From the NCBI GenBank assembly GCA_034101475.1, contig JAXEJQ010000075.1:1-64000 (forward strand): 64,000 bases of DNA. The letters run 5' to 3'. Made by a program: the position numbers and the translations under genes. Below the pieces are notes generated by a model. That model had not been told where the DNA came from and did no database searches. It was given only the letters and a program-made list of their open reading frames with translations. The stretch comes from Limivivens sp034101475 (GTDB taxonomy: Bacteria > Bacillota > Clostridia > Lachnospirales > Lachnospiraceae). Shown here in pieces: positions 16,712-24,566 of the stretch (its first letter is position 1; each line of letters begins with the position of its first letter).

Positions 16712-16840
16712 TCAGTTCCATGACTTCCGAATACCCACAGCGCTGGCAATCTGGAAAATTGGGGTGACTTCAAAGCCCTGTGCGGAAAACAGATCAAGTG
16801 ATGCTTCCGGAATTCCCTGCTTCGTATTTCCCCGATCCAT
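16712..16840 (-). pseudogene. TetR family regulator, N-terminal remnant
   Basis: The frame starts at an ATG with AAAGGAG upstream and encodes a typical TetR helix-turn-helix opening (ASLDLFSAQGFEVTPIFQIA, then SAVGIRKS) before running into a stop after 42 codons. The recognition helix is broken off and the ligand-binding domain is missing. A near-consensus promoter survives upstream. Confidence 0.65.
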
Positions 16841-16887
16841 AGATATGCTCCTTTACTCAAACCAAAACATCTCGCGTATATGATATA

Positions 16888-16916
16888 ATTATAACTACCT
16901 ATCGCTCGTTAGTCAA
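16888..16916 (-). promoter_or_regulatory. near-consensus sigma-A promoter of the TetR remnant
   Basis: On the minus strand TTGACT (16916-16911) and a perfect TATAAT (16893-16888) are separated by 17 bases. The spacer contains an imperfect inverted repeat, ACTAAC-N8-GGTAGT, a plausible autoregulatory operator. Confidence 0.75.
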
Positions 16917-17061
16917 TAAGGAGGCAACGTTTTATCACTTTTGACTTCATGTGTTGGTTTTTGTATTTGGAAAATCGTTCAATGAAATGACAAAAATGAC
17001 TTCGCCAGTCTGAAGACGATGTCTTTTAACAATCAGATAAGATGAAAGTTATCTTCCTGCT

Positions 17062-17165
17062 TTATCTGATGATGCAATAATCACACCAAGTGTTTATTAT
17101 CTTGCCCTGCCGGATCAAGCCTTCCTCGATATATCCGCATTTTTCCAGCATCCTCTGAGATACCC
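17062..17165 (-). pseudogene. C-terminal remnant of a RimJ/RimL-type acetyltransferase
   Basis: One minus-strand frame reads SQRMLEKCGYIEEG, then LIRQGKIINTWCDYCIIR and stop, the typical end of a GNAT of the RimJ/RimL group. It has no start. It is joined directly to the signal-peptide fragment upstream, in a different frame. Confidence 0.6.
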
Positions 17166-17257
17166 TCAGCCGCATACACAGTCTGAGGCAGAAGCAAAAT
17201 AAGCATAAGTATTACGCTCATCATCCATGCTTTTTTCGTTTTGCCCGTCTTAGTCAT
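17166..17257 (-). pseudogene. signal-peptide fragment of an exported protein
   Basis: From ATG 17257 (GGAG upstream) the frame encodes a Lys-rich start, the hydrophobic core WMMSVILMLILLLPQ and a cleavage site TVYAAEG. It then enters acetyltransferase sequence out of frame. This is a fusion of unrelated fragments, and the mature domain of the exported protein is gone. Confidence 0.5.
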
Positions 17258-17271
17258 AGAAATCTCCAATC

Positions 17272-17309
17272 AGAAAGAGCAGGAACCTCCGTTGGCTCCT
17301 GCTCTTTCT
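17272..17309 (-). terminator. intrinsic terminator, 13-bp perfect stem
   Basis: AGAAAGAGCAGGA (17272-17284) pairs perfectly with TCCTGCTCTTTCT (17297-17309) over a 12-nt loop. It lies 5 bases after the stop of the DUF4143-like fragment on the minus strand. Confidence 0.7.
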
Positions 17310-17313
17310 ATCA

Positions 17314-17595
17314 TCATGCTTCATTCTTTTTATCACAGACTTCCCATAGCAAGGAAATCGCATACAGTGGCAGATTGACCAGCTTCTCCTGTTCCCGGTA
17401 ATCCGACATAGAGGTACGGACACCGTATGCCAGCTGATAGGTTTTTACGAAGTTCTTGAGGCTCTTATCTGCGTTCTTCGTGGTGTTTCGGCAAAAAAGA
17501 CAGCCAGACCGTTCTTCCTTAACTGAAACTTGGACAAAATCAGCGAATATCCTGTGTTTATGCGGCTTTCTCAACCTTGTCCCAATATAACACAT
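17314..17595 (-). pseudogene. C-terminal remnant resembling a DUF4143-type AAA ATPase
   Basis: The last part of a 93-codon frame (KNFVKTYQLAYGVRTSMSDY, then LVNLPLYAISLLWEV) looks like the end of ATPases of the AAA_14/DUF4143 group. The first 40 or so codons do not fit and may be unrelated sequence. No ATPase domain is present. The fragment lies immediately before direct repeat A. Confidence 0.45.
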
Positions 17596-17602
17596 CCGTC
17601 AG

Positions 17603-17768
17603 TTCTTCTCACAATTCCTGTAGCTTTCATATAAAAATTCCTCCATTTACTGTGCTTTCCATTGCTGGAATTCGTATCTGTAAATGGAGGAATTTTATGC
17701 GTTTTATCCTCTTAATATTCCTTTACATTGACCTGCGGTAAGGATCTTTTCCTAACTTAATGTTTTAT
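17603..17768. repeat. direct repeat A, right copy
   Basis: This segment matches 9131-9296 at about 96 percent by eye. It includes the first ten codons of spoVT (MKATGIVRR), the leader hairpin with GGAGGAA, and the spacer down to the kinase stop. The spoVT reading frame ends abruptly at 17603 where the homology stops. Confidence 0.85.
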
Positions 17769-19402
17769 CCAAGGATGTTTGCCAGTTCTTTCATCAATTC
17801 GCGGACATTCATTGGCTTTGCAAGATGTCCATTCATACCCGAACGATATGCCTCTCGCTTATCCTCTTCAAATGCATTGGCAGTCATAGCCAGGATTGGA
17901 ATATTCGCCTTCTTGGAATCCGGAAGTGCCCGGATTGTTCGAGTCGCATCATAACCATTCATATTCGGCATCTGAATGTCCATCAGGATCAGATCATAAT
18001 ATCCGAAAGGCATCCTTTTCAGCTTGTCCACACAAATCTGTCCATCTTCCGCCCGTTCAATCACAAAACCGGCTTCCCTCAGAATTTCCATTGCAATCTC
18101 CGCATTCAGTTCATTATCCTCTGCAAGAAGAATACGCTTGCCCTGAAACAGTTTCGGATCCAGCTCCACTCCTGCGTGCACAACCAGATTTGACTTTTCC
18201 GCAATCCTGTAAGGCAGTGTGATAATAACGGTTGTACCAACACCCTTTTCACTCTTCACTTCTATGGTTCCATCCAAAAACTCTACAAGGCGCTTCACAA
18301 TTGGCATACCAAGGCCTGTACCTTCAATCTTGTTGTCGGTAGTATTATTCTCTCTTGTGAATTCCTCAAAGATATGCGGCAGGAATTCTTCACTTATTCC
18401 GATACCCGTATCCGAAATTGTGGTCCGATACAGAACATAGCCTTCCCGATCACATGGTATTTCTTCCAGACGCATATTCACCTTCCCACCCGGATTGGTG
18501 TACTTGTAGGCATTGGAAAGAACATTCAGGAATATCTCTCTGAGTTTGATTGGATCACAGAACACATAATGATTGTTGACAACAACCTGCCTTGTAAAAT
18601 CGATTCCCTTCTGAACCATCATCTCATAGAAAACCGAATACAGTGTATCATTGAACTACTCTGCGCTCCATGCAGTTTCATCGATTTCCAGAGTACCTTT
18701 CTCAATTCTTGCCATCTCAAGCACATTATTAATGATGGAAAGCAGAACATTGCTCGCATCCTCGATTTTTCTCAGATAATCCGCTCTCTTCTCCGGCTCC
18801 TCCTGATGCTTTTCAAGAAGATCCCGGAATCCAATAATGGCATTCATCGGAGTACGGATATCATGGGACATATTAAACAGGAAAGCAGACTTTGCGGCAT
18901 TCGCAGCATTCGCAATCTCAAGCTGTGCCTTAGTATCTGCCTTTTCATGCGCCTCCGTTACATCACGCCCCAGAATATGCAAAATGGGGTCACCCTCTCT
19001 GTCAAACCCCACAATCACATTCATTTCATGCCAGGCATCCGATCCATCCGGCAAATGCTCTAAAAACTCTTCTGTTCCTACAAGTCCGGGCTCCTCTATC
19101 CTGCCGCGGTAGTTATCGAGAGACAGCATTTCAACAGCGCGGGAGCGATACAGGACATCCGTGTTCTGGCAGAAATGCTGATACACTTCATCATATTGAT
19201 CATGAGCCTGTAAATAGGCCACCGTATGCTCCATGCCGTTTCCTTTGATAATCGTATATTTCCCCGTGTTCACATTGACCGTCATATTATAGCCATACAG
19301 CATTTTTGTGATATCAGACAAAAGCTGATCTCTGGCCGTGACAGCCCTTCGTTCACTCTCTTTACGTTCCTGGGCCATGTGTATTTTGTGAATTGCCAGC
19401 AA
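17765..19402 (-). pseudogene. hybrid sensor histidine kinase / response regulator with in-frame amber stop
   Basis: The protein would have a PAS-like region (DNYRGRIEEPGLVGTEEFLE), an HisKA domain (FLFNMSHDIRTPMNAIIGF), an HATPase domain (FLNVLSNAYKYTNPGGKV, DTGIGI, GTGLGMPIVKRLVEF) and a C-terminal receiver (RILLAEDNELNAEIA, DLILMDIQMPNMNGYDATRTI, AMTANAF). A TAG at 18656-18658 interrupts it between HisKA and HATPase, and the frame continues unchanged (FNDTLYSVFYEMM), so a CAG-to-TAG mutation is likely. The N-terminus also appears to be cut where the PAS fragment upstream begins. Without readthrough the kinase is dead. Confidence 0.8.
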
Positions 19403-19415
19403 TGGGACAGTGCGG

Positions 19416-19568
19416 TCAGGGAGTATTACGCTTCATCGTTGCCTGATAGCACAGGTCTTGGCGCTGGATTCCTTTATACCTTTCCTTCACATTCTGATTG
19501 AAATCCAAAAGTCTGAAATCATCTGAAATGACATAATAATCCGTATTAATCACTTTAGAACAATCCAA
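19416..19568 (-). pseudogene. PAS-like domain fragment ending at TGA
   Basis: From a TTG with GAGGGG upstream, the frame encodes INTDYYVISDDFRLLDFNQN, then KERYKGIQRQDLCYQATMKR NTP and stop. In related proteins the sequence continues TPCPHCPI; here TGA replaces the Cys codon, and PHCPIAG follows in the same frame. This is probably the original N-terminal domain of the adjacent kinase or a related sensor. Confidence 0.6.
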
Positions 19569-19645
19569 AATACCACCCCTCTACTCGTATTTGAACACAC
19601 GACTCAGCGCATGAATTACAAAGCGCAAAGAAATTGAACGTCCAA

Positions 19646-19690
19646 ATACAAACAAAAGATCTGAGGACTCTTTTGCCCAGATCTTCTGTG
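19646..19690 (-). terminator. terminator of the V4R-diguanylate cyclase operon
   Basis: On the minus strand AAGATCTG (19685-19678) pairs with CAGATCTT (19663-19656), followed by TTGTTTG. It lies just after the cyclase stop codon. Confidence 0.6.
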
Positions 19691-19697
19691 AAAAAAA

Positions 19698-20930
19698 TCA
19701 GTTGAACTCCAGTTCCTTTTCATAGGTTTGTTTATGAAGGCGTTTCTGCTTGTACATCTCAGCATCTGCCAGCCGCATCATATCGCTGACCGTCAGTCTG
19801 GCAGCCTCCTCTTTGATCTCAATCATTCCGTAGCTGAATCCGGATGGATAGCGGTCACCATTTATGGATCGGAAATCCTCCAGAATCTGTGCCAGCTTTT
19901 CTCTGGCAGTTTCCTCCGGACAATCCTGAAATACAGCGCAGAACTCATCCCCTCCGATTCTGGCAAAGATATCCTTTTCACGAATTCTGATTTTCACCGC
20001 CCGGACAAATCTCCGGATGTACTCATCGCCCTCCGCGTGGCCGTAACGGTCATTGATGTATTTCAGATGATCCAGATCAAAATAGCAGCACAGAATCGGT
20101 ACATTCTGCTTCAGAAGCTGCTCTGCCTGCTCTTTAAAATAAAAACGGTTGCCGATACCGGTGAGCAGGTCCGTATATGCCTGGTCAGCAAGCCTCTCCG
20201 TTTCCTGCTTTTCCTGTGTAACGTCACGCAGAATATGCGCATAGGCCCGACGTCCCTGCCATTCAATGAGAACAGTGATCACACGGAAAACCCTGCCCCG
20301 GCCATCGCTGATTTCCCAGATTTTCTCCGAAATATCCTCTCTGGAGGCGACGAGCTGCTCCAGGGTAGTCTGCTCCCTGCTGCTGTCCGGCTCCCGCTCT
20401 TCCCGCAGATTCCCATACATGATCTCCCTCGTCTCCGCATCCACCACCAGAATCTGTTCATTACTCCTGCGCATCATCTCCAGAAACAGCTCATGATAGC
20501 CTTCAATGGCAGCCGCCCGCCTTTTCTCCTTTTCCGCCTCCTGCTTCAGCAGTTTCTCCCGTTCGCAGAGCTGCTTTGTCATGGTATTGAACGCCTCGGA
20601 AAACTCCCCCAGATAAAATACCTGCTGGGAATAATCTCCGGAGGCCACCTGCTTTGCCTGCCAGGTCAGATGGTTCAGGTTCGCGTGGAGATTCTTCAGA
20701 TTCTCACACAGGAAATTATCCCGTCCCGGATAGAAACCGGACAGATTTCCAATGGAAAGATCCGCTGAATAGGCCTTCATCTCCTGTACAGCATGATCCA
20801 GATACTGCAGCCCCATTCCCAGCTTTCGAAACGGTTCATCCAATTCCTCAATATTCAGTTTCTGTACCTTTGTATCATAAAGAATACTCCGCAGATATTC
20901 AAACAGCCGTTCACAGTTTTTTTCTTCCAT
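19698..20930 (-). CDS. diguanylate cyclase with HAMP-like and PAS-like regions
   Basis: This 410-residue protein is predicted to make cyclic di-GMP. The C-terminal GGDEF domain contains DLLTGIGNRFYF, FDLDHLKYINDRYGH and the active-site motif IGGDEF (about residue 330), with no obvious inhibitory RxxD site. The N-terminal half has a HAMP-like segment (QVASGDYSQQVFYLGEFSEAFNTM), a coiled coil and a degenerate PAS domain (about residues 150-255). No transmembrane helix is evident, so it is probably soluble. It lies 27 bases downstream of a V4R-domain gene, whose product may feed it a signal. Confidence 0.88.
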   Translation of the reverse strand: MEEKNCERLFEYLRSILYDTKVQKLNIEELDEPFRKLGMGLQYLDHAVQEMKAYSADLSIGNLSGFYPGRDNFLCENLKNLHANLNHLTWQAKQVASGDYSQQVFYLGEFSEAFNTMTKQLCEREKLLKQEAEKEKRRAAAIEGYHELFLEMMRRSNEQILVVDAETREIMYGNLREEREPDSSREQTTLEQLVASREDISEKIWEISDGRGRVFRVITVLIEWQGRRAYAHILRDVTQEKQETERLADQAYTDLLTGIGNRFYFKEQAEQLLKQNVPILCCYFDLDHLKYINDRYGHAEGDEYIRRFVRAVKIRIREKDIFARIGGDEFCAVFQDCPEETAREKLAQILEDFRSINGDRYPSGFSYGMIEIKEEAARLTVSDMMRLADAEMYKQKRLHKQTYEKELEFN

Positions 20931-20957
20931 CGCGGTCTCATACCTTTTCCTTCCCGG

Positions 20958-21497
20958 TTATTCCGGCTTTACCTCAGCGCAGAACCTGCAGACCCGCTCT
21001 CCTGTGGCCCAGCAGTCCACTTCCACAGCCACATAGGGCTTTCCGGTATACGTGGACAGAATCCCCGCAATAAACCCTTCGTCATAATTGCAGACCGTCT
21101 CTCCCAGAATCGGAAGTCCGGAACAGTCCGCATCCTCGGCAACAGTCAGAATCATTTTCCCGCTCTGCTCATCGAGACGCTCCAGACGCAGCACGCCGAT
21201 TTTCATCTCTACCATACGATTCTGGAGCTCGGCCACAAACTCATTCATCGGAAGCTGAAGATTCAGCATATGATTTGCGAAATAGCATCCGGAACGGTAG
21301 CCCGCCTTCCGGAAAATCTCAATCTGCGTATCCTTTCCAAAACGATCATACAGTTCCTCCCGGATCGAATACTCCAACAGACGGTACACCGAAAGCGGGA
21401 GCATCTCTCCCATGTTCTCCCGGCAGTCCGCATTAAATTTCATATATTCCTCAAAGGTTATTTTCGGAAGATCCTCCAAAAAAATATTTTCAACCAT
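20958..21497 (-). CDS. V4R domain-containing protein
   Basis: This protein of about 179 residues has the C-terminal V4R (4-vinyl reductase) fold features: GVLRLERLDEQSGKMILTVAEDADCSGLP, then CNYDEGFIAGILSTYTGKPY and a Cys-rich end (VDCWATGERVCRFCAEV). V4R domains bind small hydrophobic molecules or metals and often sit in sensory proteins. I prefer the ATG at 21497, with AAGG 9 bases upstream, over a GTG at 21527. It is the first gene of an operon with the diguanylate cyclase. Confidence 0.8.
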   Translation of the reverse strand: MVENIFLEDLPKITFEEYMKFNADCRENMGEMLPLSVYRLLEYSIREELYDRFGKDTQIEIFRKAGYRSGCYFANHMLNLQLPMNEFVAELQNRMVEMKIGVLRLERLDEQSGKMILTVAEDADCSGLPILGETVCNYDEGFIAGILSTYTGKPYVAVEVDCWATGERVCRFCAEVKPE

Positions 21498-21517
21498 ATC
21501 CATCCGCCTTTTGCATT

Positions 21518-21571
21518 GGTGTTCCACAGTCAGTGTAACACCATTATAACATCTGTCTCCTTCTTATTCAA
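21518..21571 (-). promoter_or_regulatory. promoter with overlapping palindromic operator for the V4R-cyclase operon
   Basis: On the minus strand TTGAAT (21571-21566) and TATAAT (21548-21543) are separated by 17 bases. Immediately downstream, covering the expected transcription start, is a 25-bp inverted repeat, GGTGTTxCAC-N5-GTGxAACACC (21518-21542). Its position fits a repressor roadblock. Confidence 0.75.
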
Positions 21572-21624
21572 CCTGCTGAACCGCTTTTCCCTGACAAATC
21601 ATCCCCGTCTGCTGTTCTCTCCAT

Positions 21625-23670
21625 TCACGGCTCCGGCGCCTTTCCATTTTGTCCCGCAGCGGCAGCCTGGAACGATCCTGCGGCAGTCACTTCCACATTA
21701 CTTTCAAAAAAGATGCTGGCACCTGCCGCGTCATTTCGGATCTTTTTGATCTGTACCTGAAGCTCCGGTGAGGAAGCTCCCTGCCTTCCGGCCCTGGCCA
21801 GTGCCTGTTTTTTCCCGGTTTCCACCGCAAATTGCTCTGCCTCATCGTAAGTCTCAAACATCCGCGTCCTGGTGTCCTCCAGCACGGAATAGCCCGCCAG
21901 CAGTGCCCCCTTATATTCCGCTTTCACATGAACCGAAATCCTGGTCACAACCTGGCCGGCGATGGCTCCCAGCGCATTGGCAACCGGCGCATTTTGCCGG
22001 ATCACCGCCCGGGTCCCCAGAAGCTTCGCCACCCGGGGCAGAAAAATGTGAATGGGGGCGCCTACGCCCACAATCGGTAGCTTTGCAGCCACAGAAGCGG
22101 CCATCCATTCTCCCTCCCCGCCGTTTTTCGCATCTTCATAAGACCATTCAATAAATTCCGCAATCCCTTTTTCACCAAGCTCCCGGAATTTTTTCGGATA
22201 TTTCTGCCGAAGCAGCACACGCACAATATTACAGTAAAGCTTTTTTTCCACCAGATCATAGCCCCTGTCAGGAAGCTCCTCCGGCGAAATCTCCGTATTC
22301 AGAGCCAGAAATTCCATGGCTGCCAGAGCCGCATCCGGCGCATATATCGGGAAATCCCCCTTTACCACCATCAGATCGGTAGGCGTCAGCCCGCTTTTCA
22401 TCAGAACGCCTTCCTCCTCCAGCCTGTCTGTGGCCAGAAAATAAATCTCTGTTCCAAGCTTTCCTGCCAGCTCCTCTGCCATCAGCGGGCCCTCCAACAG
22501 GGCTTTGCACAGCTTCCGCTCCTCTTCTGTATATCTGGAATCTCCGGAAATATCTTTCTGAAGCACATAAAATTCATGAAGCATTCTGGTATGCGTCCGG
22601 CGCTTTCCCGCCAGCCTCCGAAGCTTCCCGGTCACCTCCGGATGTTCACTGGCAAGAAGAGACAGCGGAATCACCCGACGGTTGTCGAGAAAGAGCCTGC
22701 CTTCCTGAAAACGCAGCGCACAGTCTCCCCCCAGCACAAAGGTATCCACATCCATCCCCTTTACCATGGTTTTCCATTTTCCGACATAAATACCTGTGTC
22801 TGCCATAACCGGACAATTTTTCCGAACCAGCGCGATGTCTGTGGTGGTTCCCCCCATGTCCACAATCATTGCGTCCGCCTCCCCGGCAAGGACGCTTCCG
22901 CCCACCGCGCTGGCCGCCGGGCCGGACAGCAGTGTTTCCACCGGACATTCCCGGGCCAGAGTTTCGGACATCATGCTGCCGTCGCTGCGTACAATGGTAA
23001 TCGGAAGCTCCAGCTTTCGCTCCCTGCAGACATTTTTTACCGCCTGCAGAAATTCATCGATCAGCGGAATCAGCCTGGCATTCAGAAGCGTTCCGGCTCC
23101 CCGTTTTAAAACGTCTGCCTCGTCAAACATTTCATAGGCAATGGTCACCGGAATCCCAAGCTCCTCTTCCAGCAGCTTTCTGGCCTGTTTTTCAAATCTC
23201 CCGCCGTTGGCCCGGGGATAAATCTGCACCACGCCTGCCGCACTGCACTCGGCAAATTCCTCCGGAATCCGCCGTTTCAGCTCCTCCCAGTCCGGTTCCC
23301 GGGGATTCGCGTAGATCTTTTCCGGCCTGCCATCCAGAAACACCAGCTGACTCAAATCCTGAAAGCCGTAGGATGCGTAAACGTCCTTCAGCCGTTCTCT
23401 GGATTCCTCATCCACCCCGATCAGAAGAAGCTTCGCGCGGCTGCCCTTGTCTTCCACACAGGCATTGGTAGCCAGAGTGGTGGATAAAGACAGCAGCTCT
23501 GCTTTTCCCACCGCCTCCGGATCCAGCGTGTCCAGCGCCGCTGCAATCCCGATTTCCAGCTGTGATTTCGTCGTCAGCGCCTTTCCCGCGCATAACACCT
23601 CCCGGGTTTCCAGATCATAAACCACTGCATCTGTATAGGTACCGCCGGTATCAATTCCGATTCCTATCAT
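21625..23670 (-). CDS. hydantoinase/oxoprolinase family protein (HyuA-like)
   Basis: This 681-residue ASKHA-fold protein contains IGIDTGGTYTDAVVYD at the N-terminus, LATNACVEDKGSRAKLL, MVDMGGTTTDIALV-like ATP-binding motifs (about residue 265), SGPAASAVGG and a C-terminal VGVGAPIHIFLPRVAKLLG segment. HyuA proteins hydrolyse hydantoins or 5-oxoproline with ATP or carboxylate N-methylhydantoins, and the substrate here is not determined. A C-terminal extension of about 40 residues follows the core. It lies 80 bases downstream of the tandem mutarotase gene and may be co-transcribed with it. Confidence 0.85.
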   Translation of the reverse strand: MIGIGIDTGGTYTDAVVYDLETREVLCAGKALTTKSQLEIGIAAALDTLDPEAVGKAELLSLSTTLATNACVEDKGSRAKLLLIGVDEESRERLKDVYASYGFQDLSQLVFLDGRPEKIYANPREPDWEELKRRIPEEFAECSAAGVVQIYPRANGGRFEKQARKLLEEELGIPVTIAYEMFDEADVLKRGAGTLLNARLIPLIDEFLQAVKNVCRERKLELPITIVRSDGSMMSETLARECPVETLLSGPAASAVGGSVLAGEADAMIVDMGGTTTDIALVRKNCPVMADTGIYVGKWKTMVKGMDVDTFVLGGDCALRFQEGRLFLDNRRVIPLSLLASEHPEVTGKLRRLAGKRRTHTRMLHEFYVLQKDISGDSRYTEEERKLCKALLEGPLMAEELAGKLGTEIYFLATDRLEEEGVLMKSGLTPTDLMVVKGDFPIYAPDAALAAMEFLALNTEISPEELPDRGYDLVEKKLYCNIVRVLLRQKYPKKFRELGEKGIAEFIEWSYEDAKNGGEGEWMAASVAAKLPIVGVGAPIHIFLPRVAKLLGTRAVIRQNAPVANALGAIAGQVVTRISVHVKAEYKGALLAGYSVLEDTRTRMFETYDEAEQFAVETGKKQALARAGRQGASSPELQVQIKKIRNDAAGASIFFESNVEVTAAGSFQAAAAGQNGKAPEP

Positions 23671-23750
23671 CCCTTGTTTCCTCTCTTTCCTGCCTTTCTC
23701 TGCTGCCGGTCCGGACTCTTTTTCCGGCTTTCTTTTTCCGGAAGTACCTG

Positions 23751-24404
23751 CTACTTTCCTTCATGCCATGCCAGACGGATGCTGGAAGAATGGTGTTCTC
23801 CTGTCATCCAGTCCACGTCGTTGGTAATCCATTCCATGATCCCCAGCTGGCGGGTTTCCCATTCAATAGTCGCTTTCCGATCCTCCTCTGTCGGTTCCGT
23901 CTCCATGGTCGTATCAATCTCATCGTATCCGAAAATATAGCCGTCGGCACACCAGATACTGAAGTTGCTGTCCGGTCCCGGATCCACCGTATCCCCTCTC
24001 TGCGCGATCAGGCCGTCATGTCTGCGCTTGTATTCTTCCTCACAGCCCGGTTTCAGTTTCGTCATAAACATCCGATGACGGATCAGTTCCTTATTCTCCC
24101 GTACCACACCAAAATTGTGGTACATCAGCCGCATATCCTTTCCCGGCGTGGAAATCCAGCAGAAGGTATCCTCGATCTGTTCCGCCAGTGCCTCTCTGGC
24201 TTTCTCCTCTTCCACGGACAGCACTGCCCCGTCCGCCTTCTCATAGTAGCCAAAAATCAAAGCGTCTGTATTCCAGATGCTGAAATTCTTTACGGCATTT
24301 CTGTCCAGAAACGCCGTCAGTGACGGCCATATCTGCCCCAGCTTTTTCCGGTATTCGTTCATTCTTCCCGGTTTTATTTCCATTGCAAATGCATGTCTTT
24401 CCAT
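23751..24404 (-). CDS. tandem L-rhamnose mutarotase-like protein
   Basis: This 217-residue protein consists of two copies of the roughly 105-residue RhaM/DUF718 ferredoxin-like fold. Copy 1 has HAFAMEIKPGRMNEYRKKL, NFSIWNTDALIFGYYE and FCWISTPGKDMRLMYHNF. Copy 2 has RMFMTKLKPGCEEEYKRRHD, NFSIWCADGYIFGYDEID and MEWITNDVDWMTGEH. RhaM interconverts the anomers of L-rhamnose and normally forms a dimer of single domains; this gene encodes the dimer in one chain. The ATG follows GGGGG. Rhamnosidases are encoded 10-18 kb away in the same window. Confidence 0.85.
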   Translation of the reverse strand: MERHAFAMEIKPGRMNEYRKKLGQIWPSLTAFLDRNAVKNFSIWNTDALIFGYYEKADGAVLSVEEEKAREALAEQIEDTFCWISTPGKDMRLMYHNFGVVRENKELIRHRMFMTKLKPGCEEEYKRRHDGLIAQRGDTVDPGPDSNFSIWCADGYIFGYDEIDTTMETEPTEEDRKATIEWETRQLGIMEWITNDVDWMTGEHHSSSIRLAWHEGK

Positions 24405-24467
24405 AAGATTACCCCCAGTTTTTTCTTTTACTATAGCACAGAAACAGCTTTCATTCCAGTAAATCTG

Positions 24468-24515
24468 CCAAAAAGGCAGCCTGCCCGGATATTCCTTCCG
24501 GTACAGACTGCCTTT
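24468..24515 (-). terminator. intrinsic terminator after metQ
   Basis: GGCAGTCTG (24512-24504 on the minus strand) pairs with CAGGCTGCC (24483-24475), with an inner CCGG/CCGG pairing, followed by TTTTT. Confidence 0.75.
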
Positions 24516-24566
24516 CTCGTTCCTGTCCCTGCTGTTTGGACTTTGACAGGATTTCTGTTCTCCAGC

